From Bedellia somnulentella (lineage: Eukaryota > Arthropoda > Insecta > Lepidoptera > Bedelliidae): 64,000 nt of DNA. Position numbers and translations under genes: made by a program. Shown here piece after piece: positions 53,713 through 64,000 of this stretch. Position 1 is the first letter of the stretch. Each line of letters opens with the position of its first letter. Location of the stretch: assembly GCA_963576735.1 (NCBI GenBank), contig OY755183.1, positions 15,767,213-15,831,212 of the forward strand, written 5' to 3'. The notes under the pieces were generated by a model. The model searched no databases, was not told the DNA's origin, and saw nothing but the letters and a program-made list of their open reading frames with translations.

Positions 53713-53819
53713 AAACTCTTTTTGTACATACATTATTTTTTACTTGCACAATAAAAGCTCAAATTATGGAATTTGCAGTGCAGAGTATAAGCACTTATGT
53801 TTTGACTTTAATAACAGAT

Positions 53820-54775
53820 AGAAAAGAACCAGTTATCCTAAATGATATTTATAACTTTCTGAACCGAAGCCAAAGGCTCTAACAACTGACCCCACGAAAC
53901 AATAAAAAGAAAATATCCTTTAACCGAAGCACATAACTCCGGAATGTGCTGACAGGGTCAGTCAATAACATAACTCGCACAATCACAGTATAGGGAATCA
54001 TGAGAGCCAAATATGCTCCAGTCAACTGAAATCGAAGGAAATCATCGAAAGTGATTTGATTACCTATTCTGATTCTATTTGTTTGGGAAATATTGTAGTA
54101 ATGGGTAATAAAAAAAAAACATTAGTAAATATAAACAAAAATAACAGATTTTTGTAACAAAGTTTTGCCATTTGGTGGCGTTCAAAAGACTGTGCATTTT
54201 CTAATAGATTTTTGGTATATTACATTGATTGTAAAGGCTCGAAGGGAGTGGCAGCCATGTATCGTACGCTTATTGAAAAACTCGGAAGCCAATATTTGTG
54301 GAGATCTTTAGGAGAAGCATATGTTTAGATGTGGACGTCACTAAATTTACTGGTTACTAAATTTACAAATTATCATCATCATCCGCTATTGGCTGCCAAT
54401 TAATATGCCAATAAACATGCCAATTAATATTATACTATAAGTAATAAATAGATTCAAAAAAGTGTACAAAATGAAAAGAAAATTTTACTAAAGTCAGTTA
54501 CTTTGTATCTGAAGAAGGAAAATCTAACAAACCAAACGAATTCAAATGAAAACGCAAAAGTAAAGAATTGTACCTGTTCCAGTAATTGAATCATCTTTAA
54601 GACTCGGCTTACTTTCATCGCAAAACAATACACTACTTATTCACCTGAAGAGAATAGCTGGTTTTGATATAAAACTATTATTATAGTCAAAGAATTCTGT
54701 TTTTCTATAAGAACTTCAATCAATACCTGACTTTATAATTTGATGATATTGAGCTCATAAATTAATATAACATAA
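53820..54775. other. No recognisable feature
   Basis: Nothing recognised. Confidence 0.4.
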
Positions 54776-54788
54776 GTGTCGGCTAAAA

Positions 54789-54953
54789 TAGGCAGGCGTC
54801 CGAAGTATGAAGAATAAAAGAGCATGTATGAAAAGATTGATGGATGTAGACGAAGCAAGAGAGGTTTGCCAGGATCGTACGAAGTGACGATCGATAGTCT
54901 CTGCCTACCCCAATGGGAATTAACGGCGTGAGTATATGTATATATGTATGTGT
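54789..54953 (+). mobile_element. LINE family C 3' end with exact target-site duplication
   Basis: 5'-truncated copy (starts near TAGGCAGGCGTCCGAAG) ending in hairpin CCTACCCCAATGGGAATTAA and TATG tail. Flanked by the 13-bp GTGTCGGCTAAAA (54776-54788 and 54954-54966). Confidence 0.88.
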
Positions 54954-54966
54954 GTGTCGGCTAAAA

Positions 54967-55622
54967 ATATCTAGTAACAAATCTTTCCCAGTTGATGTCT
55001 AACAAGGATGGGTGATGTAAGGTGTGACAGTCCATCTTTTACTTGGCCAATTTATTGAACCACGATTATAGCGAAGCAAACGCGATGCACACGCAATTCC
55101 GACGCGCGACTCAGGATTAATGACAGTTTCACTAAGTTTAAGAATTATAAACGCTTTAGGTGGTTATTTTGAATTACGAGAACTACGAACTTAAGGGTCC
55201 TGTAACGTCCTTGTTGTGCCTTTAGCTTCAATGTTATATTACCTGAAAAAAGGACAGCAATAATCAGTAATGAAAATGAAAACGTCTCGGATGTAACTCT
55301 TTTTTTTTGTCATTTATTTAAATTTACGAAATTGGTGAGATCTATTCCAAAATGGTGCTACACACCAAAAATTAAAAAAGACATATGGATTTTCATTTGG
55401 ACACAATATATCCAGTCTCAACCCATGTAAAGTCACGGTACAGATAGTATATGAAAAAATACTGTTCTGCTAGATTCTGCAATGAAATATAACTTTCACT
55501 GCCTAATCCTAATGTAAGTTGCATGCTAGCCGCGAGCAATACGTACGCGACGCTCTGTTACTATTAAAAATACAACCTTACTGGATGGTATTATGTATTT
55601 CTGTGAGTTCAAGAAGGTTAAG
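54967..55622. other. No recognisable feature
   Basis: Nothing recognised. Confidence 0.4.
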
Positions 55623-55626
55623 GGGA

Positions 55627-55720
55627 TACACATATACTCACACAGTCTCTGTTGGGGTAGGCAGAGACCATCGTGATGAAAACAGGCAAACCTCTTGCGT
55701 TTCGTGTACATTAATCAATT
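55627..55720 (-). mobile_element. LINE family C 3' end, decayed
   Basis: CATATACTCACAC, TTGGGGTAGGCAGAGACCAT and GGCAAACCTCTTGCGTTTCG remain. Short frames here are shadows. Confidence 0.6.
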
Positions 55721-55822
55721 AAAAACATCTTTACTAATTATAAAATAAATACATAAATACGAATACAATATATTTATGAATAAATGGATTTTGACTATCG
55801 GTTGATACATCAAAATAACTGC

Positions 55823-56056
55823 ATACATACATACACATACTCACAGCTATAGATTCCTTGAAGGGGTAGCCAGAGCTAGGGAATTAGAAATTCTTCTGCC
55901 ACTTTTGGAAGTTGCGTGAAATAAAAGTTGTTGGTGATGGGTGTCCTATCTTATCGCCCAAAAATCACTTTAGTAGCCCCAATACTCTCCATTGCCTCTT
56001 ACGTACACCCACGTGAAGAAATAGTGTAATGCTCTTCTAAGCCGACACTACACAGC
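55823..56056 (-). mobile_element. Family A copy, A1-like, moderately diverged
   Basis: Full-length on the minus strand, from CATACATACATACA to CCGACACTACACAGC, with several deletions. Confidence 0.8.
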
Positions 56057-56059
56057 GGT

Positions 56060-56465
56060 TATTTTCAGTAACCCATAACGAATCAAAATAGCAGGAAAAT
56101 GTATAGAAACGGCAGTAGACGGAATTAAAGCAATCTTTTCCACGGAGCCAATATTTAATTAAAGTTGCTCAAAATGAATCCAGGAACTCTTAGAAACAAT
56201 AAGAGCACGGATAATAGAAGCTTAAGTTAATATCGCAGTATTTTACAATATGCATAGTGAGCTTTGCATACAAAGGCGTAATGAAAGCTTTGGCACAAAG
56301 CTTTGAATAGTGCGCTTATCTGCGCCAGGCGATATCGATTTGGTGTACAGTTCATAGACTGTTACTTCTAAACACTGCTTTTTATACAACTGCTTTTTGT
56401 GCTGTAGTTCTGTACATAATTCATAACTATGGCGATACAATGGTTGCAGTAAGTTGTTTGAATAA
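56060..56465. other. No recognisable feature
   Basis: Nothing recognised. Confidence 0.35.
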
Positions 56466-56466
56466 T

Positions 56467-56702
56467 TATTCTCACGCCATCAGTTCCCATTAGGGTGGGC
56501 AGAGACTATCGATCGCCACTTTGTACGATCCTGGCAAATCTCTCTGGCTTCGTTCACATCCATGAATCGTCTCATACATGCTCTTTTATTCTTCATACTT
56601 CGGACACCTGCCTTTTTGCGCACATTTTCTATTTGATCCAAATGTGTCCTCCGAGGTCGTCCTTTACATTACCTTCCACATTGGCTCTATAGATCTGTTT
56701 CA
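56467..56702 (-). mobile_element. LINE family C 3' fragment, diverged subfamily
   Basis: Runs from the hairpin complement (TCCCATTAGGGTGGGCAGAG) back to GGCTCTATAGATCTGTTTCACC. Shares GGACACCTGCCTTTTTG with copies at 46066 and 54789. Confidence 0.75.
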
Positions 56703-56771
56703 CCAATTTACTGTCATCCAATACTGAATAGGAAGTTAATGTCTTAAAAAGAGAAGTTGAATGTAATAGAG

Positions 56772-56814
56772 TAGGTGTGAAAGATGACGTAGTACGCAAG
56801 ATAGAAAAAGGAAT
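56772..56814 (+). mobile_element. LINE family C, left piece before D composite II
   Basis: GGTGTGAAAGATGACGTAGT ... TAGAAAAAGGAAT, then interrupted. Confidence 0.75.
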
Positions 56815-57384
56815 AATTTAATGTTTTTTGGCATGAATTCCTCATGTGGGGATTATTACTCATGTCGCTCTGCCAACTGAGCTACAGTGTCAGTTGGCAT
56901 TCAGCGCGAAATTTCTCTATCCTTTGTTTCTTTTTTACACGTTCAAGTAGTGTTTGCGTTTCCTACCTCCGAATTGTAACTAATTCGGACGGGGGCGTAT
57001 ACCCGAAGGTCGCGGGTTCGAACCCCGCCAGTGTCGAAATTTTTCTTTCCTTTAATAACATCTTTTATTTATGAGTAATAATCCCCACATGAGGAATTCA
57101 TGCCAAAAAACATTAAATTATGTGATAGTTAGGCGTTTCCAACATTTGCATTCTATCTGAAAAGGTAGACAAGTGGCCGTCCGAATTAGTGACAATTCGG
57201 AGGTAGGAAACGCAAACACTACTTGAACGTGTAAAAAAGAAACAAAGGATAGAGAAATTTCGCGCTGAATGCCAACTGACACTCTAGCTCAGTTGGCAGA
57301 GCGACGGGGGCGTATACCCGAAGGTCGCGGGTTCGAACCCCGCCAGTGTCGAAATTTTTCTTTCCTTTAATAACATCTTTTATT
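56815..57384. mobile_element. Family D composite II: inverted array of tRNA-like units
   Basis: 570 bp inserted in LINE C with the 13-bp duplication TAGAAAAAGGAAT (56802-56814 and 57385-57397). Order: shortened minus unit, partial plus unit, spacer with TCCGAATTAG...AATTCGGA, full plus unit. Same order as composite I. Confidence 0.8.
57278..57350 (+). tRNA. tRNA-like core of D composite II, intact unit
   Basis: 73 bases. Acceptor pairing GACACT/AGTGTC, D arm GCTC/GAGC, T arm GCGGG-TTCGAAC-CCCGC, A box TAGCTCAGTTGG and B box GGTTCGAACCC. The anticodon arm is irregular, so isotype and function are uncertain. Confidence 0.5.
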
Positions 57385-57690
57385 TAGAAAAAGGAATGTT
57401 AAGGTGGTTTGGGCACATAGAGAGGATGGATGAAAATAAAGAAGCGAAAGAGATTTATAGAGCCAATGTGTATGGTATTGTTAGTAGAGGACGGCCTCGT
57501 AAAACGTTTCTAGACCAAATAGAAAACGTTCTTATAAAGGCTGGGGTCCGAAGTTAAAAGAATAAAAGAGCATGTAAAAAATGAATAATGAACGAAAGGG
57601 AAACAAGAGAGGTTTGTCAAGATAGTACTAAGTGGCGATTGATAGTCTCTGCCTACCCCAATAGGAATAATGGCCGTGAGTATAAGTAAG
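57385..57690 (+). mobile_element. LINE family C, right piece after D composite II
   Basis: Encodes FGHIERMDENK...SRGRPRKTFLDQIENV, a stop after KAGVRS, then the KW block, hairpin and GTAAGTAAGTAA tail. Confidence 0.8.
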
Positions 57691-57699
57691 TAAGTAAGT

Positions 57700-58297
57700 A
57701 ACGAATTTCATCCCATATAGGCCCGAATAACTAAACATCCTCAGACAACATAAGCAAGTTCAACCCTACGGCGCAAATTCAGCACAATTCTCCCCACAGT
57801 TGTCTACAAAGACCGGCAGTCGCTAGACAACTAACAATCAATGTAGCCAATTGCAGCCTGATTGTACTTGCAAAGGAGTTAGTCTGGGCAGAAATCAGGC
57901 TGTGGCCGGACATGGCCCAATCAACACCTTTTTAACCGGCTTAGTAAATTAAGGCTGTTTGGTTTTGTTTTGTGGTGTATTGGCTGTGTTAATTGCTACT
58001 CTATATCTATAAGGGAGAACCTTTGGATTATAAACTACAAAACCTTTTTATGTAATAGATAACGCATCATTGTTTCAATTTTCTATCCTTTTCTGAGATA
58101 GTTGAATATTAATTTCCTGTTATAATCCCACAAAGGTCTTTTTGAACTACCGCCAGAACAACAAAATTAGAAAATCCTCAGAAAGACAAAGGTGAACAAA
58201 TCCATATCAAGCAAGAATTTAATTGACAGATAGCTGATGTAACAAGGAGTGACTTCAGTCCTTTTTTTAATACTCTTTAATACTCTCAAACCCAAGC
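57700..58297. other. No recognisable feature
   Basis: Nothing recognised. Confidence 0.35.
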
Positions 58298-58305
58298 CAA
58301 GCCGA

Positions 58306-58544
58306 TACATACATACATATACTCACGGTTATAAATCCCTAGATAGGGTAGCCAGAGCTAAGGAATTAGAAATTCCTCAGCCATTTTTGGAAAGTTTAGT
58401 GGGAAAAAAAGATGGTAAAATGAAGGTTGTTGGTGATGGGTCATCGCCCAAAAATCCCTTAAAAGCCCCAATACCGTTAGTCGCCTCTTACGCACACCCA
58501 CCGGAAGAAATGGGGTAGTGCTATTCTAAGCCGACATTACACAG
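58306..58544 (-). mobile_element. Family A copy (A1)
   Basis: Nearly full-length minus copy; a short deletion joins GATGGGTC to ATCGCCC. AAGCCGAT occurs at about 58298 and about 58564. Confidence 0.85.
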
Positions 58545-58579
58545 CACTACCACGCCACTAACAAGCCGATCCACTAGTT

Positions 58580-59190
58580 TAAAACTAAAACCATCGGAAC
58601 ACAGAAGTAGCCTACATTTTCGAATACTATCATTTTGAACTTTAAAAAGCAGTGTGGCGTCCAAATTACCTTAGTTGTAATTAAAGGGTTAGTTTAACCT
58701 GTAAAGTGAAAGTTGTGGACATCTGGTGTCCATCAGACCCCGACTAATGTTGGTTTAAATGGTTACATCTCGTGCTTAGAACAGGGTTAGAATCGATATA
58801 GTGCTTTCGAAATGTATTTTATATCAATTATGTTTATGTTGACTACCAACTTTTTAGTGATTAGGAAAACCAACTATGAGACAACCATAAGTGTGTATAA
58901 ATTCAGCTCTAGTAAAATAGGATGATATAACTAGTATTTTCTTATTATATTCTAAAATGTATTTATTTGAAAAAAACAAGTATTTACAAACAATTGGTTG
59001 GGGTGTTCTTTTAAGCTTAAAGCCTGTGTTAGAAAACCCCACTGTTCCATAGAAAACATGAAAGGAAACAATTGAAAATAAATAAAATTAAAAATCATTA
59101 CAGTATAATATAAATTAAAGTAAGGTTATTTTATCTTCCTTACGACTACGTTAGTTAATACAGAAAGCTACTATTAGTATATTATATTAT
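58580..59190. other. No recognisable feature
   Basis: Nothing recognised. Confidence 0.35.
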
Positions 59191-59192
59191 TA

Positions 59193-60012
59193 CTAGTGGA
59201 TCGTCCCAGCTTCGCACGGGTAGCGTTGTTTTTTTAAATATCTGAGGTTTTTTTCTTCAGACACTGCTCAAGCATTGTGAAATTCAGCGCAATGTTTTCA
59301 ATTTATTAAATTTATAGCACTCCCTAAACAGTGTAGTTTGGTGATTTTAAATGCGCTTTGATGAACGGTTCAGTATTTCCGTTTAATAGCAAATTTTGAA
59401 ATAAAACGCTATGAAGTATTTATAAAAGTCTAAAAAATAAATCATTACGTGATGTAGGATGCAACTACTGGCGCCATCTAGTATGTTATATGTAAATTAG
59501 TAAAGATTTGGTATTGATCACGGGCGCGATGAAGGCTTATTTTATGTATAATTTCGGTGTTTGTCTACCGATTTCTTTGATTCTTTTTTTATTGAATAGG
59601 TAATAATGTTACCTTTTTTAAATTTGGGATAAGTGAGACGTTCACAAACGTAAGAGTAAACAAATATAATCAGAATGATCCGAACTGCTAAGCTATCAGG
59701 AATTACACGTGTTATTGTGAGTCAACCGTAAAAGATAGACATAAACTGTTGAGGATTTTTTTTAGATAATTTTATGAAAAATATTTCCGTCATACATGAT
59801 TTCTATGTAAGTTTAACCATTAAAGCTGCAAACGCGACGGAAGCTTAAAAAATGGAGTAACTTCTCCCGTTTTTTCAAAATTTCCCAAAATTCCCCTTTG
59901 CTACTCGGTTGGAAAGTATACAAAAACCTGCGCAGGTGTATGAAGAATAATTGTACCAAGTTTCGTTAAAATCCGTCGAGTAGTTTTTGTTTCCATAAGG
60001 AACATACAAACC

Positions 60013-60062
<50 letters not shown>

Positions 60063-60181
60063 AATTTTACTGATTGCATTTTTGGCATCAGTATCGATCC
60101 CTAATCACCACCTGATGGTTATTTTGAAAATATATTTCATGTACAGAATTGACCTCTCTACAGATTTATTATAAGTATAGA
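59193..60181 (-). mobile_element. Helitron-like element E3
   Basis: Reverse orientation: CTAGTGGATCG at the left is the 3' end, TAAGTATAGA at the right is the 5' end. Carries the (ACAG)n complement of the CTGT array (60013-60060). Similar length to E1. Confidence 0.8.
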
Positions 60182-60214
60182 TATAAAGTTAGGTAACAAA
60201 CTATTTTAAGTGAG

Positions 60215-60262
60215 TGTGTGTGTATGTGTGTGTGTGTATGTATGTGTGTGCATGTATGTATA
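60215..60262 (+). repeat. GT-rich microsatellite
   Basis: Mixed (GT)n and (TATG)n repeats just outside E3. Confidence 0.7.
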
Positions 60263-60499
60263 TTTGCTTTTATATCAATGTTTTTTTTAACAGACTGCTT
60301 ATGAAGGAGGCTTAATAAATCTTAATTTCAATAAGCTTTTACATAAACAATAACCAAGTTATATTTTTGTTAATTGATACGTAATGACAAATCATAGTTA
60401 ATTTTTGAGGATTTTATCATCATATCATAAATTCAGTTTGTTTGTTTATTTTAGTAGAAGACAACCATGGAGAACAGATTTAAAAGCAATGAGTTTAAT

Positions 60500-60548
60500 A
60501 GGGTAGACATCAGAAGTATGAAAAATAAAAGGGCATGTATAAGAAGAA
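60500..60548 (+). mobile_element. LINE family C, left piece before Helitron-like E4
   Basis: GTAGACATCAGAAGTATGAA ... GGGCATGTATAAGAAGAA, ending exactly where E4 begins. Confidence 0.65.
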
Positions 60549-61711
60549 TCTATACTTATAATAAATCTGTAGAGAGGTCAATTCTGTACATGAAATATAT
60601 TTTCAAAATAACTATCAGGTGGTGATTAGAGATCGATACTGATGCCAAAAATGCAATCAGTAAAATTTTTGTCTGTCTGTCTGTCTGTCTTTCTGTCTGT
60701 CTGTCGGTTTGTATGTGCCTTATGGAAACAAAAACTACTCGACGGATTTTAACGAAACTTATTACAATTATTCTTCATACTCCTGGGCAGGTTTTTGTAT
60801 ATTATTATACTGATGCCAAAAATGCAATCAGTGAAATTTTTGTCTGTCTGTCTGTCTGTCTGTCTGTTCGTCTGTCTGTCTGTCTGTCTGTCGGTTTGTA
60901 TGTTCCTTATGGAAACAAAAACTACTCAACGGATTTTAACGAAACTTGGTAGAATTATTCTTCATACTCCTGAGCAGGTTATAGTGTACTTTCCAGCAGA
61001 GCAGTAAAGGGGAATTTTGGGAAATTTTGGGAAAACGGGAGAAGTTACTCCATTTTTTAAGCTTCCGTTGCGTGTGCAGCCTTAATGGTTAAACTTACAT
61101 AGAAATCATGTATGACGGAAATATTCTTCATAAAATTATCTAAAAAATAAACCTCAACAGTTTATGTCTATCTTTTACGGTTGACTCACAATAACACGTG
61201 TAATTCCTGATAGCTTAGCAGTTCGGAACATTCTGATTATATTTGTTTACTCTTACGTTTGTAAACCTCTCAATCATCTCTAATTTGAAAAAGGTAACAT
61301 TATTACCTATTCAATAAAAAAAGAATCATAGAAATCGATAGAGAAACACCGATATTATACATAAAATAAGCCATCGCGCCCGTGACCAAGACCAAATCTT
61401 TACTAATTTACATATAACATACTAGATGGCGCCAGTAGTTGCATCCTACATCACGTAATGATTTATTTTTTAGATTGTTATAAGTACTTCATAGCGTTTT
61501 ATTCCAAAATTTGCTATTAAAAGGAAATACTGAACCGTTCATTAAAGCGAATTCAAAATCACCAAACTACACTGTTTAGGGAGTGCTATTAAATTTAATA
61601 AATTGAAAACATTGCACTGCATTTCACAATGCTTGAGCAGTGACTGAAGAAAGAAACCTCAGATATTTAAAAAAACAACGCTACCCGTGCGAAGCTGGGA
61701 CGATCCACTAG
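60549..61711 (+). mobile_element. Helitron-like element E4 with internal duplication
   Basis: TCTATACTT...CACTAG inserted between A and T of a LINE C copy. A 171-bp internal stretch including the (CTGT)n array is tandemly duplicated (units begin at about 60638 and 60809). Frames reading LSVC repeats are artefacts. Confidence 0.85.
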
Positions 61712-61795
61712 TAATGAATATAAATGAAACTAAATAAGTTCATCAAGATTGACAAAGAGGCAATCGATATTTTCTGCCTACCCAAAATAATGTGA
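61712..61795 (+). mobile_element. LINE family C, right piece after E4, decayed
   Basis: TAATGAATATAAATGAAAC, TCAAGATTGACAAAG and CTGCCTACCC continue the C alignment without loss or duplication at the E4 site. Confidence 0.55.
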
Positions 61796-61799
61796 TGAT

Positions 61800-62680
61800 A
61801 AAGTTCGTCAAACGACAAAATCTTGACAGAATATAACGGGGCTTAGAAAGCTCGTCGATTTGGGTCTTGTCCACAACAGACATTTAAGTTTAGACAAGTT
61901 CGTGTCTAGAAACCAACTGAAAACTTTTCTCGGGTCCTTATTTGTGTTTGTCCAACAAAATTTGAAGACAAATATATTAGGGAAACATTTGAAACAAAGT
62001 CGATAGATAGATCATTTGAACAGTCATTTAAAGAGCTTTGGGGGCTTTTAAAGGGTTTTGGGAGCTTTTAAGAATGATCATATCAAGGTCATAAATATCT
62101 ATTGTGGATTTCTGCTAATTAATAAAGCCCACTTTCCCGCTATAAACGCACAATGGTTTATGAAATATACTTTGCAGCCCTAACACAATAAAACAGGTAA
62201 AATATTAATCAAAACCAATGAAAAAATTGGGTTATTGTTAGAACTATTTGACACGCATATATTTTCCAGGCAGTATCTTTCAATTAAAATCAACAACATT
62301 CATACTAAATTTTCACAAAAAATGTGAATTCGACATACTTAACGAACCCGAATGAATACCACCCAAAAAATTATAACTTAAGTCAAGTCTCTACAACTTA
62401 GTTGGGCTATAGTTTTCAAGATTAAATTGATTGTAAATCTATTTGCAAAGCGAATCACGTCTTAACTGTCTTATCGATGAGTCACTTCAAAAACAGAAAC
62501 TAGGTCTACCCACATTTCCATTTCAATTTAAGTAATAAACCTTTGGTAGCGTTAAGTTTTGTTTAACGATCACAAAAGGGTTTTTCGTATTATTTTTATA
62601 AACTAATTGTCATGTGTAATTAACTTATTGTAAATAACAAATATTTCTACTACTAGCCGGGCTGATGTGTTAGAACCTCA
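61800..62680. other. No recognisable feature
   Basis: Nothing recognised. Confidence 0.35.
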
Positions 62681-62682
62681 GT

Positions 62683-62825
62683 CAACCCCTTCGGGGATAT
62701 ACGGCGTGGACTTGAGTTAAGGATTCTAAACATCACGTAACGAGTATGATGTCAGCATAGTTCTCACTTTTTGCCGAGACGGATTAATACGTATACAATG
62801 TCACATGACCAAGTTATTCAGTTCA
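62683..62825. mobile_element. SINE family B, rearranged fragment
   Basis: 62683-62715 is the B hairpin in plus orientation (CCAACCCCTTCGGGG is seen as TCAACCCCTTCGGGG). The next part (AACATCACGTAACG ... ATGTCACATGACCAAG) is B body in minus orientation. Confidence 0.55.
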
Positions 62826-62956
62826 TATTGCGCGTTCAACAGCGAAATGCTAAGATGTGTTGCTAATTCGTTTGTACTTAATACCGTTGTGTGTGATAAT
62901 ATTTTGAAACACGATATCATTTTAATTCTTCGGATAGTCAGGTGATTCAGCATTCG

Positions 62957-63207
62957 TACATACATAGATACATATATTTACGGCTATAAATCCCTGGAAG
63001 AGGTAGCCAGAGCTTCAGCATAGGAAATACTTCAGCCACTTTTGGAAGTTAACATATTGGTTTAAAAAACAACGGTTTTTGGTTATAGGTCTCCAACTGC
63101 ATCGCCCAAAAATAAGCCTTAAAATACCAAAATAACCTTAGTCGCCTCTTACGAACACCCACGGGCAGAAATGGGGAAGTGCTAGTTTAAGCCGACACTA
63201 CACTGCC
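62957..63207 (-). mobile_element. Family A copy, diverged
   Basis: Full-length minus copy, with CTCCAACTGCATCGCCC and CTTACGAACACCCACGGGCA. Hairpin nearly intact. Confidence 0.82.
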
Positions 63208-63229
63208 TGTTTGTCTGTAATCAAAAAGC

Positions 63230-63318
63230 TCTAAAAACGCTCAACCAATTATAAAAGGGGTGAGTAGTGGGTGGGTGAAAAATATCACTACTCGGGTGAA
63301 GGTGGGCGGTCTACTAGT
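63230..63318 (+). mobile_element. Possible Helitron-like 3' end
   Basis: GGTGAAGGTGGGCGGTCTACTAGTTG resembles a CTAG-type end preceded by a GC-rich hairpin-like stretch. Not the E family; weak evidence. Confidence 0.3.
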
Positions 63319-63384
63319 TGTAACTAAGCAAGGACATCAATCTGGTTATCAAACCTTAGACCTCCGGATATAAAGAGTGCTGAT

Positions 63385-63775
63385 AAACGTAGTGGGAAAA
63401 GAGATATATAGAGCATTGGTGGATTGTATGAAATACAAAGTTACATTTGCAGTTTTACAAAATGCGCTAAACTGAGAAACTACTAAACAGATTTGTTCCA
63501 ACTAATTTTCGTTATTAGTTTTTATTGCTACAACATATATTTTATTTATATTTTTTGGTGGATGGTGTTTTTAGTAGGCCGCGTAAGACGTTTGAAAACT
63601 AAATTGAAAACCTTTTTATGAAGGCAAAAGTCCGTAGTGAAAATAATAAAAGAGCATGTATGAGACGAATGATGAATGTGATGTGACAGAAGCAAGAGCG
63701 ATTTGTCAGGATCGTACAAAGTAGCGATCGATAGTCTCTGCCAACCCCAATGGGAACAACGGGCGTGAGTATAAG
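63385..63775 (+). mobile_element. LINE family C, diverged subfamily, interrupted
   Basis: GTGGGAAAAGAGATATATAG at the left and GGTGGATGGTGTTTTTAGTA... from 63557 frame an unidentified insertion (about 63430-63555). It ends with GGCGTGAGTATAAGTAAG and a hairpin CCAACCCCAATGGGAAC. Confidence 0.7.
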
Positions 63776-63839
63776 TAAGACCTGCGGATCTTGATATCGC
63801 CGTTAGCAGAAAGCCAGTTGTTAGCTTCTAATGAAATAA

Positions 63840-64000
63840 TACATACATACATACATATACTCACGACTATAATTCCCTAGAAGGGGTAGCCAGAGCTAAG
63901 GAATTAGAAATTCCTCAGCCACCTTTGGAAAGTTGTGTGGGGAAAAGATGGTAAAATAAAGGTTGTTGGTGATGGGTCTCCAATCGCATTGCCCAATGTT
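63840..64000 (-). mobile_element. Family A copy (A1), cut by the window edge
   Basis: Tail complement, hairpin and body up to GCATTGCCC. The head lies beyond the window. Confidence 0.85.

Noticed and set aside
58560..58579. Isolated Helitron-like 3' end (CGATCCACTAGT)
   Set aside because: Only 12 bases match the E family end, and nothing upstream supports it.

Overview
This window is repeat-filled, AT-rich eukaryotic DNA, most likely from a moth or butterfly (Lepidoptera). The reasons are a jockey/CR1-like LINE whose ORF1 ends in a baculovirus-FP-like domain, Helitron-like elements starting TCTATACTTATAATA and ending CTAG, and a very dense set of tRNA-derived and other short retroposons. I see no host protein-coding gene. 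Nearly every longer open frame belongs to a transposable element or is an accidental frame inside a repeat.

Layout. 1-2084 (minus): 5' part of an LTR retrotransposon, with a 5' LTR, a primer-binding-site candidate, gag with a CCHC knuckle, and the start of pol in the -1 frame entered through two overlapping slippery heptamers. It sits inside an older LINE reverse-transcriptase fragment (2085-2265). 3160-7622 (plus): a nearly intact non-LTR retrotransposon with ORF1 (PHD finger, coiled coil, FP-like domain), ORF2 (endonuclease plus reverse transcriptase with YADD) and a 3' UTR ending in poly(A). 7840-64000: a mosaic of short mobile elements, many nested in one another.

Families, named here for convenience. 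A: a roughly 245-bp SINE-like retroposon with a (TATG)n tail, about 50 full, truncated or decayed copies, in three subfamilies (A1, A2, A3). B: a tRNA-derived SINE of about 350 bp with a TTATG-type tail. C: 5'-truncated 3' ends of a LINE encoding the reverse-transcriptase C-terminus, with a TATG- or GTAA-type tail. D: a tRNA-like unit with perfect A and B boxes, found singly and as inverted composites. E: Helitron-like non-autonomous elements carrying a (CTGT)n array. F, G and K: low-copy repeat pairs. H: a MITE-like element of about 145 bp with terminal inverted repeats.

How they work together: LINE C, SINE A and SINE B have unrelated bodies but share their last 50 or so bases. This is a small hairpin (outer stem GCC/GGC or GGC/GCC, inner stem CCC/GGG), then GYGTGA, then a short-unit TATG tail. 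One outer base pair is swapped G-C to C-G between families, so pairing is kept while sequence changes. This is what is expected if two SINEs borrow the retrotransposition machinery of LINE C. Target-site duplications of 8-14 bp, 5' truncations and a twin-primed inversion show that A, B and C move by target-primed reverse transcription. The intact LINE at 3.2-7.6 kb ends in poly(A) instead, so it is probably not their partner.
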